A stretch of DNA of 64,000 bases from CAYPNF01 sp964411985. GTDB taxonomy: Bacteria > Verrucomicrobiota > Verrucomicrobiia > Limisphaerales > J093. The notes under the pieces are model-generated. The model made no database searches, had not been told where the DNA came from, and saw nothing but the letters and a program-made list of their open reading frames with translations. Made by a program: the position numbers and the translations under genes. The stretch lies in the NCBI GenBank assembly GCA_964411985.1, contig CAYPNF010000015.1, positions 81,545-145,544 on the forward strand, given 5' to 3'. Positions 8,474 to 15,848 of the stretch are shown here, one piece after another (within the stretch, counting starts at the first letter, position 1; each line of letters starts with the position of its first letter).

Positions 8474-9157
8474 ATGAATACGTTTTCTGAACTTGGTTTC
8501 CCAGGCAGACTGATCGCGGTCGAGGGCTTGGATGGCTCCGGCAAGTCGACCCAAATTCACCTACTGAAGTGTTGGCTCGAACAGCAAGGTGTCAAGGTGT
8601 ACTTCAGTGAGTGGAACTCCTCGGAGTTGGTGAAGTCCGCCACCAGCAAAGGCAAGAAGTCCAACCTGCTCACCCCTACCACTTTCAGCCTGATTCACGC
8701 CACGGACTTTGCGGACCGCTATGAGCGGCACCTGGTTCCCTTGCTCCGGGCTGGGTACATCGTCCTCTGCGACCGCTATATCTTCACCGCCTTTGCCCGC
8801 GACACGGTGCGCGGCTGCCCGTCGGAATGGGTCCGCGGCATCTATAACTTCGCGGCGCTGCCGGACCTGACCTTTTTCTTCAAGGCCCACCTGGAGGTAT
8901 CGCTGCAGCGCATCCTCGATGGACGCCCGCAACTCAAGTACTTCGAGGCAGGAATGGACCTGCGGCTTTCGAACGATCCGTATGAGAGTTTTCGCATCTT
9001 CCAAGGACGCCTGCTCGAGCAGTACCTGGCGATGAGCACCGAGTTCGGGTTCCGCCTCATCGATGCGAACAACCCCGTCGAAATCCAGCAATCCCTCGTC
9101 CGCCAACTCGTCTCCACCAGCCTAAAACTGGGCGACTACGTGGCTTCTCCTTCCTAA
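8474..9157 (+). CDS. tmk: Thymidylate kinase (paralogue 1)
   Basis: dTMP kinase makes dTDP from dTMP and ATP. Residues 14-26 give IAVEGLDGSGKST, an intact Walker A loop with K24; DRYIFTAFARD carries the DR(Y/H/F) motif that holds the nucleotide base and phosphate. Predicted length is 227 aa. The ATG at 8474 is preferred over a TTG at 8471 because GAGG at 8465-8468 is well spaced for it. A second, clearly related gene follows 17 bases downstream. The family's usual TSSRT/E region is not obvious, so a relaxed or different nucleotide specificity is possible. Confidence 0.85.
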   Translation: MNTFSELGFPGRLIAVEGLDGSGKSTQIHLLKCWLEQQGVKVYFSEWNSSELVKSATSKGKKSNLLTPTTFSLIHATDFADRYERHLVPLLRAGYIVLCDRYIFTAFARDTVRGCPSEWVRGIYNFAALPDLTFFFKAHLEVSLQRILDGRPQLKYFEAGMDLRLSNDPYESFRIFQGRLLEQYLAMSTEFGFRLIDANNPVEIQQSLVRQLVSTSLKLGDYVASPS

Positions 9158-9174
9158 TCCCACCTCGCGACCCC

Positions 9175-9942
9175 ATGGCCACGAAAACCAAAACCAAGCC
9201 AGAACGGACCCCCAAGCTCATTTCCTCCAGCCGCGTGTTGGTTCCCAAGCGCACACCCAAGCGCTTCTATGGATGCGGCATTCCGGGGGTGGACCCCGCG
9301 AAACTGACCGGCAAACTGATCGTGGTGGAAGGAGCCGATGGATCCGGCAGGTCCACGCAGATCGCCAAGCTCGTCCAGTGGCTGGAGGCACGCGGGCATG
9401 CGACCGTCCAGATGGGCCTGAAACACTCCACCCTCGTCAGCGAGGAACTCGATCGCGCCCAGCAAGGGAACATTCTCAGCCATACCACCCTCAGCCTGTT
9501 CTACGCTACCGACTTCGCCGACCAGCTTGAGAACGTGATTGTGCCTCGGCTCAAGGCCGGTTTCATTGTGTTAGCGGACCGCTATATCTATACCCTGATG
9601 GCCCGAGACCTGGTGCGGGGCATGGACGAGGCTTGGCTCCGGAACGTCTACGGTATCGCCATCGTGCCCGACGCGGTCTTCTACCTGCAGGTTTCTCCGG
9701 ACCAGTTGGTACAGCGCAATTTCGCCAAAAAACACAGCCTGGATTACTGGGAGAGCGGGATGGACCTGGCACTTTCACGAGACATCTTTGACAGTTTCCT
9801 GAAATACCAGCACATGATGATCCAGGCTTTTCAACGGCTGCAGCGCATCTACGGGTTCACCATAATCGATGGTAACCGTCAAGTGGACGAAACCTACCAC
9901 GAACTCCAACTCAACGTGGAACGGGCCGTGGCCGGCCAGTAG
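9175..9942 (+). CDS. Thymidylate kinase-like paralogue 2 with altered Walker A
   Basis: A 255-residue protein homologous to its upstream neighbour over the kinase fold (shared ATDFAD, DRYIYTLMARDLVRG and GMDLxLSxDxxxSF). It has a basic N-terminal extension of about 45 residues rich in Lys and Thr. The Walker A loop reads GADGSGRST (residues 53-61), so the normally invariant lysine is Arg59 (codon AGG). This could lower or abolish phosphotransfer, or mark a subfamily that works with Arg. The gene starts 17 bases after tmk and ends 33 bases before the ROK gene, so an operon is likely. Assignment to the nucleotide-kinase family is firm; activity is uncertain. Confidence 0.75.
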   Translation: MATKTKTKPERTPKLISSSRVLVPKRTPKRFYGCGIPGVDPAKLTGKLIVVEGADGSGRSTQIAKLVQWLEARGHATVQMGLKHSTLVSEELDRAQQGNILSHTTLSLFYATDFADQLENVIVPRLKAGFIVLADRYIYTLMARDLVRGMDEAWLRNVYGIAIVPDAVFYLQVSPDQLVQRNFAKKHSLDYWESGMDLALSRDIFDSFLKYQHMMIQAFQRLQRIYGFTIIDGNRQVDETYHELQLNVERAVAGQ

Positions 9943-9975
9943 CCCGATCCTCACTTCGCTACCCCACCCCAGCCC

Positions 9976-10959
9976 ATGCCTGAAGTTGCCAAAAACCACT
10001 ACGTGGGAGTCGATCTCGGCGGGACTAAGATCCTAGCCGGAGTCTTTGATACCCAGTTAAACTGCATCGGAAAGACCAAGCTCAGCACCAAAGCCGGTCG
10101 CGGCGACAAGGTCGTGGTGGAGCGTGTGGCTCGTTGCGTGGCTGACGCGGTGGACGAATGTGATCTCGACATGAAACATGTCCGAGCGGTGGGGATCGGG
10201 GCCCCAGGCGCTTGTGATCCCGAAGGCGGAAAGGTCATCTTCGCTCCCAATCTCGGGTGGCGCGATTTTCCTCTGGAAAAGGAGCTGGAGAAACTCCTGG
10301 GCGTTCCGGTGGCCATCGAGAACGACTGTAATGCGCAAACCCTGGGAGTCTATGAGCGCGAGCTCAAGGCCAAGCCCCGCCACATGGTCGGCATTTTCCT
10401 GGGAACCGGCATCGGTGCCGGGTTGATTCTGGACGGCAAGCTGTTCTCGGGGTTCAATCGCACCGCGGGAGAAATCGGACATATGGTCTTGGAGGTGGGC
10501 GGACCGCGCTGTGGTTGCGGCAATCGTGGGTGCTTCGAGGCGCTGGCCTCCAGGACCGCCATGTTCCGCAGGATCCAGGAGGCGGTCAAGTCGGGTCAGA
10601 AGACGCTTCTCACCGATCTGCTCGGCGAAAAGCTGGAGGATATGCGCAGCGGGGATCTGCGAAAGGCCATCCGCCGCGGGGATAAATTCGTCGAGAAGGT
10701 CGTGGAGGAAGCCGCCGAATACACCGGAATCGCCGTCGCCAATGTCATCAACCTGCTCAACCCGGAAGTCGTCGTCCTGGGAGGAGGGGTGCTGGACGCT
10801 CTGGAGGACGAGATGCTGGCAATCATCGTGGAAACCGCCATGGACAACGCCATGCAGGGGACCGACAAGGGAATCGAGATTATCGGCACCAAACTGGGGG
10901 ACGACGCCGGGATCACCGGAGCGGCAGTCCTGGCAAAGCGAGCCGTCCGCAACACTTAG
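9976..10959 (+). CDS. ROK-family sugar kinase (probable glucokinase)
   Basis: A 327-residue ROK protein. The ATP phosphate loop GVDLGGTK lies at residues 11-18; IENDCNA carries the catalytic base D117; FLGTGIGAGLILDGKL is the second phosphate motif. The ROK zinc site is complete, with H169 in AGEIGHM and C179, C181 and C186 in CGCGNRGC. No N-terminal DNA-binding domain is present, so this is a kinase and not an NagC-type repressor. Glucose is the usual substrate of such stand-alone ROK kinases, but N-acetyl-sugars cannot be excluded. It lies in the plus-strand run between tmk paralogue 2 and the Ppx-type gene. Confidence 0.88.
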   Translation: MPEVAKNHYVGVDLGGTKILAGVFDTQLNCIGKTKLSTKAGRGDKVVVERVARCVADAVDECDLDMKHVRAVGIGAPGACDPEGGKVIFAPNLGWRDFPLEKELEKLLGVPVAIENDCNAQTLGVYERELKAKPRHMVGIFLGTGIGAGLILDGKLFSGFNRTAGEIGHMVLEVGGPRCGCGNRGCFEALASRTAMFRRIQEAVKSGQKTLLTDLLGEKLEDMRSGDLRKAIRRGDKFVEKVVEEAAEYTGIAVANVINLLNPEVVVLGGGVLDALEDEMLAIIVETAMDNAMQGTDKGIEIIGTKLGDDAGITGAAVLAKRAVRNT

Positions 10960-10998
10960 CGGCGCCGTTTCCTGCCTTCCTACTCCACTCGTAAGGTC

Positions 10999-11961
10999 AT
11001 GCCCCTCCGCGCCGTCATCGATATCGGGACGAACTCGGTGAAACTCCTCATCGCTGACGTGCAGGATGGCAGAGTGGAGCCGCTGGTGGAGCGTGGCATT
11101 CAGACCCGGCTGGGAAGTGGTTTCTATGAAACGCGACTTCTCACCCGCAAAGCCATCGAGGAAACAGCGACCGCAGTAGCCCTCTTTGCGAAAGAGATTC
11201 AACAACTTGGAGTGGAAGAATCTCGAGTCATCGCCACCAGCGCCGCGCGTGAAGCGCTCAACGCGACCGAACTCATCACGGCTGTCTGCCAGGCAAGCGG
11301 ATTGGTATTGGATGTCATCAGCGGAGAACAGGAGGCACAGTGGGCTTTTGAAGGCGTCACCGTGGGTGGCACGTTCAAAGACCAACCCGTGCTCATCCTG
11401 GACGTTGGCGGTGGAAGCAGCGAATTCATCCTTGGCCAAGGTCGTCAGCAGTTCTTCCGTAACAGCTATCCCTTGGGAATCGTCCGAGTACTGGAAGGCG
11501 TAACCTGCTCCAATCCCCCCACCGTCGCGCAACGTGACCACACTCTGGCGAGGGTCATCGACTTCCTGGGCACAACGGTGAAGCCCGAGTTGGAAACATT
11601 CCTCCAACAGATCTCGCGCCAGGAGCTCGCCGTGGTGGGAACTGGGGGCACCGCCTGTGTCCTGATGGCGATGGAGCTTCAGTTGACTGGATTCGACCGG
11701 GACCGCCTCGAAAGCTCCGCCCTGACTCGGAGTCGCCTGGACCAACTCTGGCGCCGACTCTGGAGCCTCCCGCTGGAAGAACGCCGAAGGCTGCCTGGAC
11801 TGCCGCCGGAACGCGCGGACATCATCCTCACCGGAGCGGCCATCTATGCGGGCATCCTGGAGCAGTTCGGTTTTGAGCACCTCCGCGTGAGTACCCGCGG
11901 CCTTCGTTTTGGAGCCATAGCTCAACCAAGGTCGCCAGCAAGCCAACTCGCGCATGAATGA
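10999..11961 (+). CDS. Ppx/GppA-type phosphatase, catalytic domains only
   Basis: Exopolyphosphatase/guanosine pentaphosphatase family enzyme that removes terminal phosphate from polyphosphate or pppGpp. The actin-like fold is shown by AVIDIGTNSVKLLIADV (residues 5-21), RVIATSAAREA, GEQEAQW and LDVGGGSSEFILG, with GTGGTA near residue 213. It has 320 aa, the length of the short Ppx form lacking the C-terminal HD-like domain found in the roughly 500-aa enzymes. The next gene overlaps it by 8 bp and encodes an HD protein, so the two may act together. AAGGT just upstream of the ATG is a plausible ribosome-binding site. Confidence 0.88.
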   Translation: MPLRAVIDIGTNSVKLLIADVQDGRVEPLVERGIQTRLGSGFYETRLLTRKAIEETATAVALFAKEIQQLGVEESRVIATSAAREALNATELITAVCQASGLVLDVISGEQEAQWAFEGVTVGGTFKDQPVLILDVGGGSSEFILGQGRQQFFRNSYPLGIVRVLEGVTCSNPPTVAQRDHTLARVIDFLGTTVKPELETFLQQISRQELAVVGTGGTACVLMAMELQLTGFDRDRLESSALTRSRLDQLWRRLWSLPLEERRRLPGLPPERADIILTGAAIYAGILEQFGFEHLRVSTRGLRFGAIAQPRSPASQLAHE

Positions 11962-12562
11962 GCCACGGATCATCGACGAAGTTGAGGAGCTATGCCGGAA
12001 GCTCGAACCAGAACCTCGGCACGTTCACCACGTTTGCCAACTGGCTCTGTCGCTCTTTGACCAGCTGGCGCCCCTGCACGGTCTGGACGCCGAAGACCGC
12101 CTTCTCCTCCGCGCGGCAGCTCTCCTGCATGACATCGGCTTCAGCACCTATCCCTCCGGCAAAGGGCATCACAAGGAGTCTGCGCGGCTGATCCGCGCCC
12201 ATCCCTGGAAACACCTGCTCCCGCAGCCAATGGAAATCGTCGCCCAGATGGCCCGTTACCATCGAAAATCGTTACCCTCCTCCGAACACGAGGCTTTCGC
12301 GGCCCTTCCCCGTCACGACCAACGCCGCGTAGAATCGCTCGCCTCCCTGCTGCGCATCGCTGACGGTCTGGATCGCACTCACGCGCAGAACACGAAGCAG
12401 ATAACCGTTTCGTTCGACGACCACAGGATTCATATCCAGGTTCAGGGAGTCGCCCCACTCTCCGTCAACCTCGCCGCAGCGGAGAAGAAATCCGATCTCG
12501 CGCGAAGGACTTTTGATCGGGAAATCTCGATTCAGGAACAGCGACCAGGCGTCAATCCGTAA
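11954..12562 (+). CDS. HD-domain protein resembling the Ppx C-terminal domain
   Basis: A 202-residue protein overlapping the 3' end of the Ppx gene by 8 bp, implying translational coupling. Motifs of an HD phosphohydrolase are present: an early His in VHHVCQLAL, H59-D60 in ALLHDIGF, GHHKESA (H72-H73), YHRK (H103) and IADGLD (D137). The order matches the third domain of long Ppx/GppA proteins, so this looks like the same architecture split into two genes. It may hydrolyse a nucleotide or only regulate the phosphatase. Its last 11 bp overlap the end of the convergent dehydrogenase gene. Confidence 0.82.
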   Translation: MNEPRIIDEVEELCRKLEPEPRHVHHVCQLALSLFDQLAPLHGLDAEDRLLLRAAALLHDIGFSTYPSGKGHHKESARLIRAHPWKHLLPQPMEIVAQMARYHRKSLPSSEHEAFAALPRHDQRRVESLASLLRIADGLDRTHAQNTKQITVSFDDHRIHIQVQGVAPLSVNLAAAEKKSDLARRTFDREISIQEQRPGVNP

Positions 12563-13604
12563 AGCACGGCTTGAGGAAGGGATCGGTTCGCAAATACTGT
12601 TCTACTTCCGGCAAGCAGTCGCGCTCCGAAAGCACGGTGTAAAAGCCGGTCTTGATTCCCGGCGCTCGTCGAACCGCCTCCAACCACTCACTACGAGAGA
12701 ACGGATCGTCCCGAATTATTTGCCAGAAGCCGGTCCGCTCAAAGAGGCTGCCGATCAGCGAAGTGTGCTCCGCTTGAAGCAGGCTCACCAGGTAGGTCGC
12801 CACTCCCACTTGCAGGCCATGCAACCGTGGCCGTTGGCTCGAAGCGTCCAGCGCGTGGGAAATCAGGTGCTCACTGCCGCTCGCAGGACGTGAGGACCCA
12901 CACAGTTCCATCGCGATACCATTCAACATCAGTGCCGTCCCCAGCAGACTCACTCCTTCCGCGTCCCGCTCCGGACGCCCCAGGAATTGGAAGACCGTGG
13001 CATCCGATAGGAGCGCGGCCAGGTCATCCACCAGGACTCCCTGGGCATGAAACGCCAATCTCCAATCCTTGACCGCAGTCAGTTTCGACACCAGATCCCC
13101 CACCCCTGAACACCACAGCACGGTGGGAGCTTGGAGACACACCTCCGTGTCGATCACCACTCCAAACGGCATGCTGGAAGGAAGTGACCTGCGCCTTCCC
13201 CCGATGGTGAGACTGCACTGCGGACTGCAAAATCCATCGTTGGAGAGGGAAGTGGGCACCGCCACATAGGGCAACCGGGCGAGAAAACCGACATACTTCG
13301 CCACATCCAATGCCTTGCCGCCGCCCAATCCGACAATCGCCGAAGTGTTGGAGGGCAGGGATCGAAACAACTCCGTGGCATGCTCGAAGCTCGCGCTGGA
13401 AACGGATTGCACTTGCACGGCCTCGATCCCCTTCGCGGGTAGCGTCTCGAGAAGGCGACGCGCCAGTGTCTCCTGCAAATCCTGGCTGTGCAGTAGCGTG
13501 ATCTTGTGGAAACCGTGGCGGCTCAGGTAGAGGGCTACGCGATCCAAGGCTCCCGGTTTCACGCGAACCAGGGTAGGGACCGAGATTTGCTTCGAGGAAA
13601 TCAT
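12552..13604 (-). CDS. Glycerol-1-phosphate dehydrogenase-like enzyme
   Basis: A 350-residue member of the iron/zinc alcohol-dehydrogenase and dehydroquinate-synthase fold, closest in motif to archaeal-type G1P dehydrogenase (EgsA/AraM): VGLGGGKALDVAKYVGFLAR (NAD binding) and VPTSLSNDGFCSP, a hallmark of that branch. The metal ligands are all kept: D170 in SGVGDLVSK, H246 in ASGSEHLISHALD and H262 in RLHGLQVG. The enzyme would reduce dihydroxyacetone phosphate to sn-glycerol-1-phosphate. The start is set by ATGA: its ATG overlaps the TGA of the HAD gene, so the two are co-translated. No GGGP synthase gene is in the window, so the end product is unknown. Confidence 0.8.
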   Translation of the reverse strand: MISSKQISVPTLVRVKPGALDRVALYLSRHGFHKITLLHSQDLQETLARRLLETLPAKGIEAVQVQSVSSASFEHATELFRSLPSNTSAIVGLGGGKALDVAKYVGFLARLPYVAVPTSLSNDGFCSPQCSLTIGGRRRSLPSSMPFGVVIDTEVCLQAPTVLWCSGVGDLVSKLTAVKDWRLAFHAQGVLVDDLAALLSDATVFQFLGRPERDAEGVSLLGTALMLNGIAMELCGSSRPASGSEHLISHALDASSQRPRLHGLQVGVATYLVSLLQAEHTSLIGSLFERTGFWQIIRDDPFSRSEWLEAVRRAPGIKTGFYTVLSERDCLPEVEQYLRTDPFLKPCFTD

Positions 13605-14290
13605 AAGGTGGGGGTTTTCAAGAGGAGAGAGGCTATGTCCGACCAACGATCGAAAGCATGGAAGCCATGGCCGTCCTGGTGCAGACGGTCCGCCAGCCAG
13701 CCACGAGCGAAACGGAGCTCCGCCGGAACCAACAACGCCGGCTGGAGATCCGGCGGACCGTCCCCGGCAAACGCCACCCGCGCGCTCCGAGCGATCGCAT
13801 CCTTGACCACCGCGACTTTGTCGATGCCGTTCTGCGCATGAAAGAAAGGGCTCTCCGTGGGCAAAGACATCAAGAGCCCGCGTCCGCTCTCAAACCGCCC
13901 GGGATTGGCATGCACTGACAGCTTCACCCCTGCTCTTTGCAACAATCGCTCAATGTACCAGGCACACCCCGCGGAAGCGATCACCACGCTCCAACCAGCA
14001 TCCTGCAAACGAGCACAGGTGGCCGAAAGCGACGAATCCAGCTCCATCTGGTCCAGCAAAGCCAGCACCTCGGATTCCGTGACCGGGATCTTCGAAAAGA
14101 ACTCCGCTAAAGCCTCAAAATGGGTCAGCCGCCGCGCCATGTAATCCTCCCACGGGTCCCGAGCAGCCCCCTGCCACCATCGCTCCCGCACCAGGTGATA
14201 GAAATCCAGCCTGGTCATGGTCCCATCAAAGTCCGTGACCAGGATTCCTCCGCGCCCCTGAAGCCCTGCCGATGCATCGCTCTTATTCAC
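13601..14290 (-). CDS. HAD-family phosphatase (MtnX/SerB-like)
   Basis: A cytosolic HAD phosphatase of about 229 aa. Motif I is VTDFDGTMT (nucleophile D20 and acid D22 from the chosen start), motif II Ser lies in VIASAGCAWY, the motif III Lys probably in GIDKVAVVKD, and motif IV is FAGDGPPDLQPAL. The cap is small and helical, as in the IB subclass. I place the start at GTG 14290, 19 residues before the catalytic Asp. A longer frame to ATG 14413 exists but runs through a palindromic repeat and lacks protein character. It is coupled to the downstream dehydrogenase through ATGA; a joint pathway, perhaps dephosphorylating a glycerol-phosphate derivative, is inference. Confidence 0.8.
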   Translation of the reverse strand: MNKSDASAGLQGRGGILVTDFDGTMTRLDFYHLVRERWWQGAARDPWEDYMARRLTHFEALAEFFSKIPVTESEVLALLDQMELDSSLSATCARLQDAGWSVVIASAGCAWYIERLLQRAGVKLSVHANPGRFESGRGLLMSLPTESPFFHAQNGIDKVAVVKDAIARSARVAFAGDGPPDLQPALLVPAELRFARGWLADRLHQDGHGFHAFDRWSDIASLLLKTPTL

Positions 14291-14362
14291 ACCCACGATT
14301 CTGCGCCAAAGCCGAAACGACGCAAGAAACGAAATCCTCCAATCCCCCCGATCTTTCCCGTA

Positions 14363-14500
14363 GCCGTCGCCGGCAGACGGCGCACATTTCCTCCCCTCCT
14401 CTGCCCATCCCAAGTACTCGCCTTCGGAAGAAGGCGATCCCCCATCGCGTTCTTCCGAACGCGGCTACATCGCCCCCGGCAGCCGTCGTCGGCAGACGGC
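14363..14500. repeat. Pair of GCCGTC palindromes
   Basis: GCCGTCGCCGGCAGACGGC at 14363-14381 and GCCGTCGTCGGCAGACGGC at 14482-14500 are near-identical 19-bp palindromes (6-bp arms), differing at one base. They flank a stretch with AAGAAGGCGATCCCCCATCGCGTTCTTCC-like partial symmetry. Together they fill the divergent spacer between the HAD and amidase genes. Confidence 0.65.
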
Positions 14501-14564
14501 GCTGATCCACGATCCCTCCCACTTCGGATTTGCTTTGGAGGCCCCTTTCCCCGTACATGAGGCC

Positions 14565-15380
14565 ATGCAGCCCGGTACAACCTCATCGGACTTCCGGTTG
14601 GCGCTGGTCCAGATGCGAGTGGATGGAGGATGCCGAGCCAGAAATCTGGCTCGCGCCGAAGCGCGCATCGCTGAGGCGGCTCGCCATGGAGCCCAGGTCG
14701 TGCTCCTCCCGGAAGCCTTGACTCATGGATGGACGTATCCCACACCTCCGGCCACCGCCGAGCCGATCCCTGGCGGTGAGGCTTGCCTGCGGCTCCGCCA
14801 ATGCGCCGTTCGCCATGGCGTCTACGTCTGCGCGGGGCTGGTGGAGCGATCTCGCAAGCGCATTTTCAACGCGGCCGTGCTGATCAGCCCGCAAGGCCGG
14901 GTGCTGGCAACCCATCGGAAGATCAACGAACTGGAGATAGGACACAGCTGCTATTCCCTGGGAGACCGCCTCCAGGTCGTAAGTACCCGGTTCGGCAGGT
15001 TCGGGCTGATGATCTGCGCCGACGCCTTCGCTCGCGGACAGGTCCTCACTCGAAGCCTGGCCCTGATGGGAGCGGAGGTCATTCTTTCTCCTTGCGCGTG
15101 GGCCGTGCCAGCCGACCACGATAACAACCGCGAGCCCTATGGCCAACTCTGGGTGGACAACTACGGGCCCGTCGCCCGCGATTTCAAACTCTGGATCGCT
15201 GGTGCCAGCAACGTCGGATGGATCAAAGCGGGCCCATGGAAAGGACGCCGCTGCATTGGCTGCTCGTTGGTTGTCGGACCAGATGGCAAGCCTGTCCTCA
15301 AAGGTCCCTACGGTGTAGATGCGGATGTGATTCTTTACACAGACATCCACCCCGCAGGCCCACGGCGACCTGCAGCTTAG
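14565..15380 (+). CDS. Carbon-nitrogen hydrolase (nitrilase superfamily)
   Basis: About 271 residues from the ATG at 14565. The catalytic triad of the superfamily is complete: E50 in VVLLPEAL, K119 in THRKINEL and C151 in LMICADAF. The ADHDNNREPYGQLW segment after the Cys and the C-terminal GSSLVVGPDG-like end (GCSLVVGPDGKPV) are typical. The enzyme hydrolyses an amide or N-carbamoyl bond; which one cannot be told. An alternative TTG start at 14535 would add ten residues (MEAPFPVHEA). It stands alone, divergent from the HAD gene. Confidence 0.88.
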   Translation: MQPGTTSSDFRLALVQMRVDGGCRARNLARAEARIAEAARHGAQVVLLPEALTHGWTYPTPPATAEPIPGGEACLRLRQCAVRHGVYVCAGLVERSRKRIFNAAVLISPQGRVLATHRKINELEIGHSCYSLGDRLQVVSTRFGRFGLMICADAFARGQVLTRSLALMGAEVILSPCAWAVPADHDNNREPYGQLWVDNYGPVARDFKLWIAGASNVGWIKAGPWKGRRCIGCSLVVGPDGKPVLKGPYGVDADVILYTDIHPAGPRRPAA

Positions 15381-15848
15381 GCTGCGGCCCACCGAGAGGC
15401 ATCCGCAAATTTCACAGAGGATCTCAGATATTCTGAGATAATTGCCCGCAGGGGTTCTACCGCGCGCGACAGCAATGAGGGAGGACGAGGGGCGGAAAAA
15501 GACAGGTGGATTCTGACATGATGATCAGGATTCACAGGATGGCATTCCACTGAGTTCGGCATGGTTTGTTCTTATCCTGTGCATCCCTGTAATCCTGTCT
15601 AAGTTCCCTTCCTTTGAGGTTGCAGCCGCCAAGGGTCAGAAGGGGTCGGCGATGAAGGTCTTCTCTTCCTGCCCGCTTCGGTCTTCTTCATGGTAAAGCA
15701 TCAACAAGATTGCCTCTCCATCTGCGTCCCTCGGCGAAATCTGCGGATAACACGATCGTTTTCCGTTTTTCGTTTGACAGCCGGAGGCTTGTCCCTTATT
15801 CGCTGATCCCAACAACAAGGAGTTGTGTCACAAGGGAGGAGGAATCCG
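15381..15848. other. Intergenic region with dispersed repeat
   Basis: This 468-bp spacer contains the AGGAT-type inverted repeat at 15514-15599, then ATCTGCGTCCCTCGGCGAAA near 15720, which resembles short sequence recurring between genes of related bacteria (recollection, not checked). A strong ribosome-binding site for the next gene, AAGGGAGGAGG, sits at 15832-15842. I see no gene. Confidence 0.5.
15514..15599. repeat. AGGAT/ATCCT inverted repeat, copy A
   Basis: Left arm GACATGATGATCAGGATT (from 15514), then ACAGGATGG; right arm ATCCTGTGCATCCCTGTAAT then CCTGTC, ending at 15599. Two further copies lie at 55292-55371 and 56061-56139. The RNA would fold into a long imperfect hairpin. Confidence 0.75.

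Noticed and set aside
10057..11973. 638-codon open frame on the minus strand
   Set aside because: It lies antisense across the ROK and Ppx genes, has no domain pattern and reflects GC-rich codon bias of the real genes.
14291..14413. N-terminal extension of the HAD phosphatase to ATG 14413
   Set aside because: The extension runs through a GCCGTC palindrome and has no similarity to the family; the GTG at 14290 places the catalytic Asp at the usual distance.
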